From CAURNT01 sp963539215 (lineage in GTDB: Bacteria > Fusobacteriota > Fusobacteriia > Fusobacteriales > Leptotrichiaceae): 64,000 bases of DNA. The notes under the pieces were generated by a model. That model saw only the letters and a program-made list of their open reading frames with translations, was not told the DNA's origin and ran no database searches. This document shows positions 1 through 9,600 of this stretch, one piece after another. Location of the stretch: positions 31,118 through 95,117 of the forward strand of contig CAUTJT010000006.1 in the NCBI GenBank assembly GCA_963539215.1, written 5' to 3'. Positions within the stretch are counted from its first letter, which is position 1. The number at the start of each line of letters is the position of its first letter. Both the position numbers and the translations under genes were made by a program.

Positions 1-1355
1 AAATGGTTATTGATAGTGTAAAAAATAATTGTGAAAATGATGGAGATAGAGCAATAATTAATGATTATTTATTAGATGAAGTATATAATCTAGTAGAATA
101 CCCTTTTGCAATTAAAGGTGAGTTTAATAAAGATTATTTAAAATTACCAGAAGATATAATAACAATAACAATGGAAACTCATCAAAGATATTTCCCTGTT
201 AAAGATTCTAATGGTAATTTAGTTAATAAATTCATATTAATAAGAAATGCTCCTGAATTTTCAGAACTTGTTAAAAAAGGTAATGAAAAGGTTATAGAAC
301 CAAGATTATCTGATGCTAAATTCTTTTTTGATGAAGATTTAAAAATTAAGTTAGATGATATGGTTGAAAAATTAAAACAAGTTACATTCCAAAAGGATAT
401 GGGAACTATATTTAATAAAATAGAAAGAAGCACGAAGATCGCTAAATACTTAATAGATGATTTAGCCCTTCCTAATGAAAAAGATATTTTAAGAACAGTG
501 TATTTAGCTAAGGCAGATCTTGTGTCTAACGTAATAAGTGAGAAAGAATTTACTAAACTTCAAGGTTTTATGGGTTCTATTTATGCAAAATATGAAGGTG
601 AGAAAGAAAATGTATCTAAGGGTATATTTGAACATTATTTACCTAGATATCAAGGAGATATATTACCAGAAACTATTGAAGGAGCTATAGCTTCTATATC
701 AGATAAACTTGATACTGTTATGGGATGTTTTGCAGTAGGACTTATACCTACAAGCTCTAAAGATCCTTATGCTCTTAGACGTGCTATACAAGGTATAGTT
801 TTAACAGCTATAAATTCAGGATTAAATTTTGACTATATTAAATTGATAAATAGAGCTTATGAAATATTTAGTGAAGATAAAAAGGTTTTAAATAAAGATG
901 CAGTTAAAAATATGGTTGATTTCTTTAAATCGAGACTTGAAGCACAACTTCAAACTAGATTTTCTAAAAACTTAATTTCTTATCAAATAAATAAAGAAAG
1001 TAAGATAATAGATCTTGTTTCTAAAATTGAATATTTAGAAAAGTTATCTAAAACTGAAGATTTTGAAATATTAATTAACTTAATTAAACGTCTTAAAAAT
1101 ATTTCTAAGAATATTAATAAAGAAGTTAATGTGGACTTATTTAATAAGAAAGAAGAAAAAGATTTATTTGAAATAACATCTAAATTAAAAGGGAATATAG
1201 AAGATGTTAATATATTATTAGAAAATAAGAATGTAATAAATAATTTCTTTGAAAATGTAATAATAAATGATGAAGATGAAAGTATTAGAAATAATAGATT
1301 AGCTTTAATTGATAAGATGGTTAATAAACTTGATCTAATATTAGATGTTAAATAA
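1..1355 (+). CDS. glyS: Glycyl-tRNA synthetase beta subunit (3' part, cut by window start)
   Basis: The beta subunit of the alpha2beta2 bacterial GlyRS, which works with GlyQ to charge tRNA-Gly. About 450 residues are present; the family is usually near 690, so roughly the first third lies upstream of the window and the ATG at position 3 is an internal methionine. Family blocks visible are METHQRYFPV near the start, HYLPRYQGD, and DPYALRRAIQG in the middle. The C-terminus is the helical anticodon-binding (DALR-like) region ending in NRLALIDKM. The stop is at 1353-1355. No terminator follows, and the next gene starts 71 bases later with its own Shine-Dalgarno, so transcription may continue into the ruvB run. 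glyQ is presumably just upstream, outside the window. Confidence 0.95.
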   Translation, partial: MVIDSVKNNCENDGDRAIINDYLLDEVYNLVEYPFAIKGEFNKDYLKLPEDIITITMETHQRYFPVKDSNGNLVNKFILIRNAPEFSELVKKGNEKVIEPRLSDAKFFFDEDLKIKLDDMVEKLKQVTFQKDMGTIFNKIERSTKIAKYLIDDLALPNEKDILRTVYLAKADLVSNVISEKEFTKLQGFMGSIYAKYEGEKENVSKGIFEHYLPRYQGDILPETIEGAIASISDKLDTVMGCFAVGLIPTSSKDPYALRRAIQGIVLTAINSGLNFDYIKLINRAYEIFSEDKKVLNKDAVKNMVDFFKSRLEAQLQTRFSKNLISYQINKESKIIDLVSKIEYLEKLSKTEDFEILINLIKRLKNISKNINKEVNVDLFNKKEEKDLFEITSKLKGNIEDVNILLENKNVINNFFENVIINDEDESIRNNRLALIDKMVNKLDLILDVK

Positions 1356-1426
1356 CTAAGATTAATCAAAGAATAAAAAAATGTAAAAAATTAAATTTTA
1401 AAGTAAAATATAAGATAGGAGGCGTA

Positions 1427-1984
1427 ATGAAAAAAATAATTTATACATTTTTATTAATTGGAGTAATTACGACTCCTATTGATATAAATAGAAAAGTAAA
1501 TATATATGAAGATGCTGAAATAATTAATAAATATGGATCACATTTAGAAAATATAGATGAAAAAGACTATAAACCAATTTTAAGTGGTAATGCAATATTA
1601 ACAGAAACAACTAGTTTTGATAATAGTGTTATGAATTCAAATGATATTAATATTAAACATTTATTTTCTCCAATAAATGTTCTGGATAATTTTGAATATA
1701 ATGTAAACGATTTTAATGAATTATTAAATAGAAATTTAAATTTAAATTTATCTGGAAGAATAAGAGAAAGTATATTGAATCTTACAAAAAACAATATAAA
1801 TTATATAGAAAATATATTTGTAGAAAAGAATGATGATATAAATAAATTTAAAGAATTTAAAAATGAATTAATAGCATATTCTGAAAGTAAGATTGATATA
1901 TTTGGAAGAGATGTAGATGGTAAATATGTTAATATAGATAGCTCTCAAGTTCATAACAATATTATTGAGATAGAGCTTGATTAG
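1427..1984 (+). CDS. Unknown exported or membrane-anchored protein, 185 aa
   Basis: I do not recognise this protein. It starts with two lysines and a hydrophobic stretch (residues 4-17) that looks like a signal peptide or anchor but lacks a clear AxA cleavage site or lipobox. The rest is polar, rich in Asn, Asp, Glu and Ile, with no Cys or obvious catalytic motif. The start has a good AGGAGG site seven bases upstream of the ATG. It sits between glyS and ruvB on the same strand, nine bases ahead of ruvB, so it is probably co-transcribed with them. Its N-terminus implies a role at the cell envelope rather than in translation or recombination. It may be lineage-specific. Confidence 0.75.
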   Translation: MKKIIYTFLLIGVITTPIDINRKVNIYEDAEIINKYGSHLENIDEKDYKPILSGNAILTETTSFDNSVMNSNDINIKHLFSPINVLDNFEYNVNDFNELLNRNLNLNLSGRIRESILNLTKNNINYIENIFVEKNDDINKFKEFKNELIAYSESKIDIFGRDVDGKYVNIDSSQVHNNIIEIELD

Positions 1985-1993
1985 GGAGGAATT

Positions 1994-3004
1994 GTGGAAA
2001 ATAGATTTGTAGATTTAGGAGAAATGCTTGAAGATTTTGAATCAACTCAAGAAATATATAGTTTAAGACCTAAAGATTTTACAACATATATAGGTCAAGA
2101 AGATTTAAAAGAAACATTAGGGGTTTCAATCAAAGCATCTAAAATTAGAAATGAGGCTTTAGATCATATACTTTTATTTGGCCCACCAGGTCTTGGTAAA
2201 ACTACAATGGCTACTGTAATTGCAAATGAGATGGGTACAAATATTAAAATAACTTCAGGGCCTGTACTTGAAAAAGCTGGGGATTTAGTATCTATACTTA
2301 CAACACTTGAAGATGGAGATATATTATTTATAGATGAAATACATAGATTAAGTACTAATATAGAAGAAATATTGTATTCAGCTATGGAAGATTTTAAAGT
2401 TGATATTATGATAGGTAAAGGTCATGGGGCAACAAGCTATAGAGTAGAGTTGAAAAGATTTACTTTAATCGGAGCAACTACAATGGCTGGGAAACTATCT
2501 AAGCCTTTTAAAGATAGATTTGGAATACAATATAGAATGGTTTTCTATAACACCGAAGAACTTATGAAAATAATTGATAGATCTGCAAGTATATTAGGAG
2601 TTAATTGTACAAAAACAGCACTAAGAGATATAGCTCTTAGAAGTAGAGGAACTCCAAGACTTGCTAATAGAATTCTTAAAAGAGCAAGAGATTACGCTAT
2701 TGTAAATGGTGATGGCACAATAAATGATGCAATAATGTCAGAGGTTATAAGAATACTTAAAATAGATGAAAGAGGATTAGATGATATGGATAGAAATTTA
2801 CTTCGTGCCATAATCATAAATTATTCAGGTGGACCTGTAGGTATAGAAACTCTTTCAACAAATTTAAGTGAAGATAGAAAAACAATAGAGGAAGTTTATG
2901 AACCATATCTTATACAGTTAGGTTTAATAAAAATAGGTATGCGTGGTCGTGAAGTAACTGATATGGCATATAAACATATGGGACTTGAAGAATATAAGAA
3001 GTGA
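1994..3004 (+). CDS. ruvB: Holliday junction branch migration ATPase RuvB
   Basis: RuvB is the hexameric AAA+ motor that drives branch migration with RuvA at Holliday junctions in recombinational repair. Seen here: Walker A GPPGLGKTT at residues 63-71, Walker B with DEIH at 114-117, the sensor motif LIGATT, and a C-terminal winged-helix region ending near MRGREVTDMAYKHMG. The 336-residue length is normal. The start is a GTG at 1994, supported by GGGAGGA six to ten bases upstream; no ATG fits. RuvA and RuvC are not in the window. The next gene rsmE begins six bases after the stop, so the genes are probably co-transcribed. Confidence 0.97.
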   Translation: MENRFVDLGEMLEDFESTQEIYSLRPKDFTTYIGQEDLKETLGVSIKASKIRNEALDHILLFGPPGLGKTTMATVIANEMGTNIKITSGPVLEKAGDLVSILTTLEDGDILFIDEIHRLSTNIEEILYSAMEDFKVDIMIGKGHGATSYRVELKRFTLIGATTMAGKLSKPFKDRFGIQYRMVFYNTEELMKIIDRSASILGVNCTKTALRDIALRSRGTPRLANRILKRARDYAIVNGDGTINDAIMSEVIRILKIDERGLDDMDRNLLRAIIINYSGGPVGIETLSTNLSEDRKTIEEVYEPYLIQLGLIKIGMRGREVTDMAYKHMGLEEYKK

Positions 3005-3010
3005 GGTATT

Positions 3011-3709
3011 ATGCTTACAACTATAGCAGATAATGTTAGTGGTGAAATCATTGAAATATTAGATAAAACAGAAATAAATCATATTAAGAATGTATATAGA
3101 TTAAAAGTTGGAGATAAAATAAGAGCTATAGATTATAATTTTGAATATATAGCAGAAATTTTAAATATATCTAAGAATTTAATAGAATTAAAAATTTTAG
3201 AAAAAAATGAAGATATATATAGTACAAATATTAAGGTTGACCTAGCAATAGGTATTCTTAAAAATGAGAAAATGAAGTTGCTTATACAAAAATTAACAGA
3301 AGTTGGTGTAAATAAAATAATTCCATTTAATTCAGAACGTGTAGTTGTTAAAATAGATGATAAAAAAGATAAATGGGATACTATAATTAAAGAAAGTATG
3401 AAGCAATGTAGAGCGGTTAAAAAAACAGAAATATCAGAAATAATAAATTTAAAAAATATTAATTTTAAATATTATGATAAAATAATTTATGCATATGAAA
3501 GTAGTGAAAGTAGTTTAAAAATAAATGAAGCTATTAGTAAAAGTGATAAAAACATATTATGTATAATAGGTCCTGAGGGTGGATTTAGTTTAGAAGAAGT
3601 AGAGTTTTTAAAAAGTTGTGGAGGAATAGAGGTTAGTTTAGGAAAAAGAATATTGAGAGCAGAAACGGCTTCTATAGTACTTGCAGGTATGATAATAAAT
3701 TTAATTTAA
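3011..3709 (+). CDS. rsmE: 16S rRNA m3U1498 methyltransferase RsmE
   Basis: RsmE methylates N3 of U1498 of 16S rRNA using S-adenosylmethionine. It belongs to the SPOUT superfamily, with an N-terminal PUA-like domain and a knotted C-terminal domain. The knot signatures are clear: CIIGPEGGFSLEEVEF and SLGKRILRAETAS near the C-terminus. The length of 232 aa fits the family. In the middle, LAIGILKNEKMKLLIQKLTE followed by GVNKIIPF matches the conserved first strand and helix of the methyltransferase domain. It lies between ruvB (six-base gap) and rsfS (eight-base gap), in a tight run of ribosome-related genes. Confidence 0.95.
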   Translation: MLTTIADNVSGEIIEILDKTEINHIKNVYRLKVGDKIRAIDYNFEYIAEILNISKNLIELKILEKNEDIYSTNIKVDLAIGILKNEKMKLLIQKLTEVGVNKIIPFNSERVVVKIDDKKDKWDTIIKESMKQCRAVKKTEISEIINLKNINFKYYDKIIYAYESSESSLKINEAISKSDKNILCIIGPEGGFSLEEVEFLKSCGGIEVSLGKRILRAETASIVLAGMIINLI

Positions 3710-3717
3710 GGAGAGTT

Positions 3718-4023
3718 ATGGAAAAGATAGTAAAAGATATAATAGATATAATAGAAGATAAAAAAGGATTAGACATTAAAGTTTATGATTTAAAAGGAAA
3801 ATCACCTTTCTTTGATTATTCAATAGTATGTACAGGATCATCAACAAGAAATGTTGATGCAATAGTTCAAGATTTAAAAAAGAATATGGATATAGTAAAG
3901 AATATAGAAGGACAAGAAGAATCTAATTGGGTATTAATAGATGGTGGAGATGTAATAGTAAGCGTATTTACAAGAGAAGCTAGAGAGTACTATGAAATAG
4001 ATAAATTTTATGAAAGTGAATAA
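3718..4023 (+). CDS. rsfS: Ribosome silencing factor RsfS
   Basis: RsfS binds ribosomal protein L14 on the 50S subunit and blocks 30S joining in stationary or starved cells. The 101-residue length is typical. Family motifs seen are DYSIVCTGSSTRN near residue 35, NWVLIDGGDVIVSVF near residue 74, and the aromatic tail REYYEIDKFY. The ATG has a GGAGAG site six bases upstream. It is wedged between rsmE and mrdA with two bases to the next start. Neighbours in other bacteria (rsfS-mrdA linkage) support the call. Confidence 0.93.
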   Translation: MEKIVKDIIDIIEDKKGLDIKVYDLKGKSPFFDYSIVCTGSSTRNVDAIVQDLKKNMDIVKNIEGQEESNWVLIDGGDVIVSVFTREAREYYEIDKFYESE

Positions 4024-4025
4024 AT

Positions 4026-5918
4026 ATGAGAATATTAGATAAAGAAGACAATAATAAAAGAGTTAATTTGTTTATTATGTTTCTTTCATTCATATTTTTC
4101 ATACTAATATCAAGACTTTATTTTCTTCAAATAATAAAAGGAGAAGAATACGATAATAAAGCTTCAAGAAATGGGTTAAGAGCTAATGTGATAAAACCTG
4201 TAAGAGGGAAAATATATGATAAAAATGGTGTTTTACTTGCAACAAATACAACAGGGTACTATTTAGTTCATAAGAATAGTCAAAATATTTCAGAAGATGA
4301 AGTTAAGTTATTAAAGTCTATGTATAATAAGAGTGAGTCTGAAATTAATAGCATATTGGCTAATAGTTCAGAAAGAACTAAAAAAAAATTATTGGAAATA
4401 TATAAAGATATATTAGAAATGATAAATATATCTGGTCAAGATTATGATGATGTAGTAGATATATTTTATAAAGTATTACCAGAAGGTTTTGAGAAAATTA
4501 TAATAATAGCAGAAGACTTAAATCCTAAAGTTGCTTTTGTTAACGTTGAAAAAATAACTAATAATAGAATAGATATAGTTGAATACAATAAAAGATATTA
4601 TCCAAATAATGAACTTGCATCTCATGTCATAGGGAATGTTAAATTAATAAATCAAAAAGAATATGATAATTTAAAAGACAAGGGATATGAGAAAAATGAT
4701 TTAATAGGTAAAGATGGTATAGAAAAAAACTATGATGAAATAATGAAGGGGAAATCTGGTAATGAATATGTAGAAGTTGATGCAAGAGGTAATATATTAA
4801 ATAGACTAGATGAAGAAAAGCCAATTCCTGGTAAAAATATTTATCTTTCTATTGATTATGAGTTACAAAAATATATGACAGAAAAATTTACTGGAGAACT
4901 TGGGACTTTTATAGCTGTAGATATAAAGACAGGAAAAATATTAACATATGTTAGCTATCCAGAAATAGATCTTAATTTACTAAGTTCCAGAATAAGTAAA
5001 GCTACTTGGGATGGATTACTAAATTCCACTAGAAAGCCTCTTTTAAATAGAGGAATAGCTGGTTTATTTCCACCTGGATCAACAGCAAAAGTTGCAAGTG
5101 GAGCAGCTATACTTGAATCTGGTATTTCACCTGAGGCAACTATAAATTCTACTGGAGAATTTACTTATGGTAAAGTAACTTTTAGAGATGCGCATAGAGG
5201 TGGTTATGGTATAACTAATTTCTATAAAGCTATTTCAGATTCAGTAAATACATATTTCTATAATAATATTTTAAAAGTTGGATTAAATAATTTTTTAGAA
5301 ATAGCTAAAAGATTTGGTATAGGTGAATTAACAGAAATAGATATTCCTGGAGAATTAACAGGAGTTTTACCTACACCAGAATGGAAAAAAACTAAATTTG
5401 CAGATCCTAGAAGTCAAAAATGGTTAACCGGAGATTTAATTAATATGTCTATAGGTCAAGGGTACATGTTGATGACTCCGATACAAGTAGTTATGATGTA
5501 TCAAGCTATAGCAAATAATGGAGATATGTTAAAACCTTCTTTTGTAGACTATTTTGAAAGTCAAGAAGGAGTTAAAGAGTATAAAGAAACAGAAAAACTA
5601 AGAAATTTAGGAATAAAACAATCAACAATAGAGGCATTAAGAAGAGGATTAAGACAAACAGTTACAAATGGTACAGCAAAAAGTTTATCAAAATTAAAAG
5701 TTTCGGTTTCGGCTAAAACTGGTACAGCACAAAATTCTAACGGATTAGATCATTCATGGATGGCGGGATATTTTCCTAGTGAAAATCCAGAAATAGCATT
5801 TGTTGCTTTAGTTGAAAATGGAGGTTATGGTTCACTTGAAGCTGGAAATAGAGTTTATGATTTCATACAAAAATATTATTCTAAAGATGTAGTGAAGGAA
5901 GTAGTAAATGAAAAATAA
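4026..5918 (+). CDS. mrdA: Penicillin-binding protein 2 (class B transpeptidase, elongation)
   Basis: A class B PBP that cross-links peptidoglycan during lateral wall growth, anchored in the inner membrane with its catalytic domain in the periplasm. One membrane segment lies near residues 14-36. A dimerisation domain follows, containing the RGKIYDKNG block. The transpeptidase has all three motifs: S352-T-A-K355 (catalytic serine), S406-V-N408 and K564-T-G566. The 630-residue length is normal. The start two bases after rsfS has only a weak Shine-Dalgarno, which suggests translational coupling. The partner SEDS protein RodA is not in the window. Presence of PBP2 implies rod-shaped growth. The product is a beta-lactam target by family. 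Confidence 0.95.
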   Translation: MRILDKEDNNKRVNLFIMFLSFIFFILISRLYFLQIIKGEEYDNKASRNGLRANVIKPVRGKIYDKNGVLLATNTTGYYLVHKNSQNISEDEVKLLKSMYNKSESEINSILANSSERTKKKLLEIYKDILEMINISGQDYDDVVDIFYKVLPEGFEKIIIIAEDLNPKVAFVNVEKITNNRIDIVEYNKRYYPNNELASHVIGNVKLINQKEYDNLKDKGYEKNDLIGKDGIEKNYDEIMKGKSGNEYVEVDARGNILNRLDEEKPIPGKNIYLSIDYELQKYMTEKFTGELGTFIAVDIKTGKILTYVSYPEIDLNLLSSRISKATWDGLLNSTRKPLLNRGIAGLFPPGSTAKVASGAAILESGISPEATINSTGEFTYGKVTFRDAHRGGYGITNFYKAISDSVNTYFYNNILKVGLNNFLEIAKRFGIGELTEIDIPGELTGVLPTPEWKKTKFADPRSQKWLTGDLINMSIGQGYMLMTPIQVVMMYQAIANNGDMLKPSFVDYFESQEGVKEYKETEKLRNLGIKQSTIEALRRGLRQTVTNGTAKSLSKLKVSVSAKTGTAQNSNGLDHSWMAGYFPSENPEIAFVALVENGGYGSLEAGNRVYDFIQKYYSKDVVKEVVNEK

Positions 5919-6603
5919 ATTAAAAGAATATTTGAAAATTTCAGATATATCATTAAGTGATGAAAAAATAGATAATTTAATTAAATATTTAGATTTACTT
6001 GTAGAAACTAATAAAGTAATGAATTTAACTGCTATAAGAGAAGAAGATGCAATACTTGAAAAACATTTTATAGATTCTTTATTACTTACTAAGTTAATAA
6101 GAGAAGATGAAAAAAATATAATAGATGTTGGTACTGGTGCAGGATTTCCAGGACTTGTACTTAGTATAGTCTATCCGGATAAAAAATTTCTATTAGTAGA
6201 TTCAGTTAAAAAAAAGATTTCTTTTATAAATAAAGTTATAGAAAAAATAGAATTAAAAAATGTAAAAACAAGTACAGAAAGAGCAGAAGATTTAATTAAA
6301 AATAATAGAGAAAAATTTGATCTTGCTCTTTGTAGAGGTGTTGCTAATTTAAGGATAATACTTGAATATTTAATACCTTTTGTAAAAGTAAATGGAAGAT
6401 TTCTTCCTCAAAAATTGAATATTAATGAATTAGAGGAATCAGTAAATGCTTTAAAGTTATTAAATTCAAAAGTTGAAAATATACATAATTTTAAACTTCC
6501 TATATCTCAAGATGAAAGAATTATATTAGAGATTATAAAAGAAGGAAAAACAGAAAAGATATATCCAAGATCAGTGGGTATACCTAGTAAAAAGCCGTTA
6601 TAG
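5908..6603 (+). CDS. rsmG: 16S rRNA m7G527 methyltransferase RsmG (GidB)
   Basis: RsmG adds the N7-methyl group to G527 in the 530 loop of 16S rRNA. It has the Rossmann SAM-binding motif DVGTGAGFPGLVLS near residue 72, followed by LLVDSVKKKISFI, and the family block DLALCRGVANL. Length 231 aa. The ATG lies inside the end of mrdA (11-base overlap), preceded by AAGGAAG, so translation is probably coupled. rsmG is often next to mnmG; here mnmG is at 26904-28772 on the other strand, so that linkage is lost. Confidence 0.95.
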   Translation: MKNKLKEYLKISDISLSDEKIDNLIKYLDLLVETNKVMNLTAIREEDAILEKHFIDSLLLTKLIREDEKNIIDVGTGAGFPGLVLSIVYPDKKFLLVDSVKKKISFINKVIEKIELKNVKTSTERAEDLIKNNREKFDLALCRGVANLRIILEYLIPFVKVNGRFLPQKLNINELEESVNALKLLNSKVENIHNFKLPISQDERIILEIIKEGKTEKIYPRSVGIPSKKPL

Positions 6604-6615
6604 AAAGGAGGATCT

Positions 6616-9600
6616 ATGTTAAATAAAGCAATAAAAAGAACTAGTAAAATTTTAATTTCTCTTTTTGCATTAGTTGCATGTTTAAAAGGATATATTAATT
6701 CAAATATATTTAAATCTCATTTACATTTTTTAGTAAATGATGTAGCTAGAGTTAATGTAGATTTTTCTGATATACATTTAAATGGTTTAACTCGTTTTGA
6801 AGTTAAAGATCTTGTTATTAAAACTCAGGATAAAAAAGAAGCTATTAAAGCTAAAAAAGCTACTATTATTTTAAATCCTTTTACACCAAGTAGAATAAGA
6901 TATATATATTTAAATGATGGTTACGTTTTAATAGAGAGAGATGGGTCAGGAATAAATTTAAATAATATAGTTATAAATGGTAAGAGGGTATATAAAAAAA
7001 ATAGTGGTATAGGAAAATTAGAATATAACAATATGAATTTAGTATTTAGAGATAATTCATATAATGAAAAGATAGAAAAGAAATTTACTAATGTTTCAGG
7101 TAGATTATATACAGGTATTCAATATGATCTTGATTTGAGAACTATAGGAGAATCTATAGGTGAAGATAGTGGAGAAAAAGAAAAAATTAATATAGCTATA
7201 TTATTTGATAGTGTAAATATGCGTAAAAATATATTTGATATGTTTTCTTTAAAATCAAGAAAACAATTGGATGCAAATAAGTTTACTATAAATTTTGATT
7301 TTTATAATTTTGATGTCAATCAAAAATTATCACAATATATACCTATATATGACATTATTAATTTTAGAAGCGGAAAATTAAATGGAGATCTTGCTCTTGA
7401 ATTTTCTGATTATGGTCTTTCTACTTATGGTGATTTAAAAATATCTAATTCATCAGTTTTCTATAAAGATTATGAAGATATAATTAAAAATGTTAATACA
7501 CATGTGGAAATAATTAATAATGATATAGATTTAAAGGGTGAAACTAATAATATAGATGGTGGGAATTTAAATCTTGATCTTAAATTTAATCCTAAGAGTT
7601 CAGAATTATCTGTAAATACTAATTTTAGTAATGTTTATTATAATACACTTAATAAATATTCTTTAGTTAAAAAATTTAATCTTAAAGCCAATTCAGATTT
7701 AATTAAAGGGGATATATTTGCTAAACTTTTAATTAAAAATGGTGATTTTGATTTAATAGGATTTAATGGTAATATAAAGACAAATAAAATTGAAGTTTTT
7801 GGTACAGACTTTAAAAATCTTGATGTTAATCTTGGTCTTAAACGTAAAAATATGTTAAGTGTAGAGACTAATAAAGATGCAAATATAGAAAAAAATATAT
7901 TTGGTAATAATCTTAATTTACTTACATCTTTAAATATGGAATATGATATTAAAAAATTTGATGGTAAGGGTAAATTGAAATTTAAGAATTTATCTAAGTT
8001 TATAAATTTATCAGATATTTATGGTGATTTTAATATAAAAGATAATAAAAAAGTTGATGTAAAATTAAAAAGTGATCAGATTAATTCTAACATTAACTTT
8101 GATATTGTAAATAAGACTATATCTATAAATGCTAAAAATAATAAAAAATTGAACCTTGATTTAGCTAACACTAAATATGTAGCAGATAATATAGATATAA
8201 AAGATCTAACTTGGAATACTGGGAATTCTAAATTTACTAAGGGTAATTTAGGATTAAATATATATAGTGATTCTAGTAAATATTTCAAAAAAGCTAATTT
8301 AAATATGAATGTAGTGAATGAAGGGTATAATATAAAATCTAAAATAGATACTAATAACGGTAGTGTTTCTATTGATGGAATTACTGATGCTAATTTGAAT
8401 AATAAATATAAATTTGTTACAAATAAATTTAATTTAATTAATTACGCTAAAAATATAGGTATAAAGAATATAGGTGATTTTAGCAGTGGAAATATAGATG
8501 CTAGTGGAGAGATAAATGCTAAGTATTCTGATGGAAATATTTCTTTAAATTTAATGACTGATTCATTTATTCCTATAAGCTATAAAAATCAAGTATATAA
8601 TATAAATCCTAATATTTCAGACTTAATTTATTCTACAAAATCTAAAAAAATAGTAGATGGTAAGATAAATCTAAATGCTAATATGTCAAATTCTAAATAT
8701 TTCGACAATATTAAAGCTAGTGTAGGAATAAATAGTAAAGGGTATAATATTGATGCAAATGTATTAGTGAATGACAGTAATGTATATGTATCTGGAATTA
8801 CAACAAAAGATATGAATCATAAATATAAAATACATTCAAAATCAGTTAATATGTTTGAGTTACTTAAAAAATATGGTCTACTTTCTAATGTTAGTGAATC
8901 TTTACTTAAAGATCTAAGCGGTGAAGAGAGAGAACTTGACATTAGTCTTGATGTTAAAAATAAAAATGGATTATTTGATATAAATATAGATAAAATAGAA
9001 AATCAAGCCATAGTATATAAGGGAAATTTAATAAATTTAAATGCTAGTGTTAAAGATTTATTATATAATACTAAATCTAAAACTTTAGTTTCAGGTAAGA
9101 TAGATGTAAGTTCTAATATGCCCAATAAAGCCTATTATGATAAGTTGGATGCTAAGGTAAACATAGATAATTTAGGATATAATATTAAGTCTAATATTTA
9201 TACTAATGGTGGAGTAGTTAAACTAGATGGAGTAACTAATAGAAGTTTAGAACATAAATATAAACTAGAAGGGCAAAGTGTAAATGTAGTTTCTTTCTTG
9301 AAAAATATAGATATGCTTAATGAAACAGATGTAAAGAATAAGAATATGATTTATGACTTTAAGGTAGAAGCTAGAGGTAAAGGAACTAATATAGGCGCTA
9401 ATTTTGAAGCTAGTAGTGAGTATGGTCAATATTCTAGTTTTGCTTATGAAAACATGAATATAAAAGGTGGAACTGAAAATATATTAAATTCTAAGATTAA
9501 TTTAAGTGTAAGTTTTGATGAATTATGGTATAATTATCAAAGGTTAACTAATGTAAAAACAAATTTAGAAATAAACAAAAAAGAAATAGATGTATTGAAC

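Noticed and set aside
983..1369. A 128-codon open frame on the minus strand over the glyS end
   Set aside because: It is antisense to a well-conserved synthetase region, has low-complexity Ser/Leu/Ile translation typical of AT-rich shadows, and no ribosome site. The same reasoning rules out the antisense frames at 19012-19362, 21022-21456 and 35959-36369.
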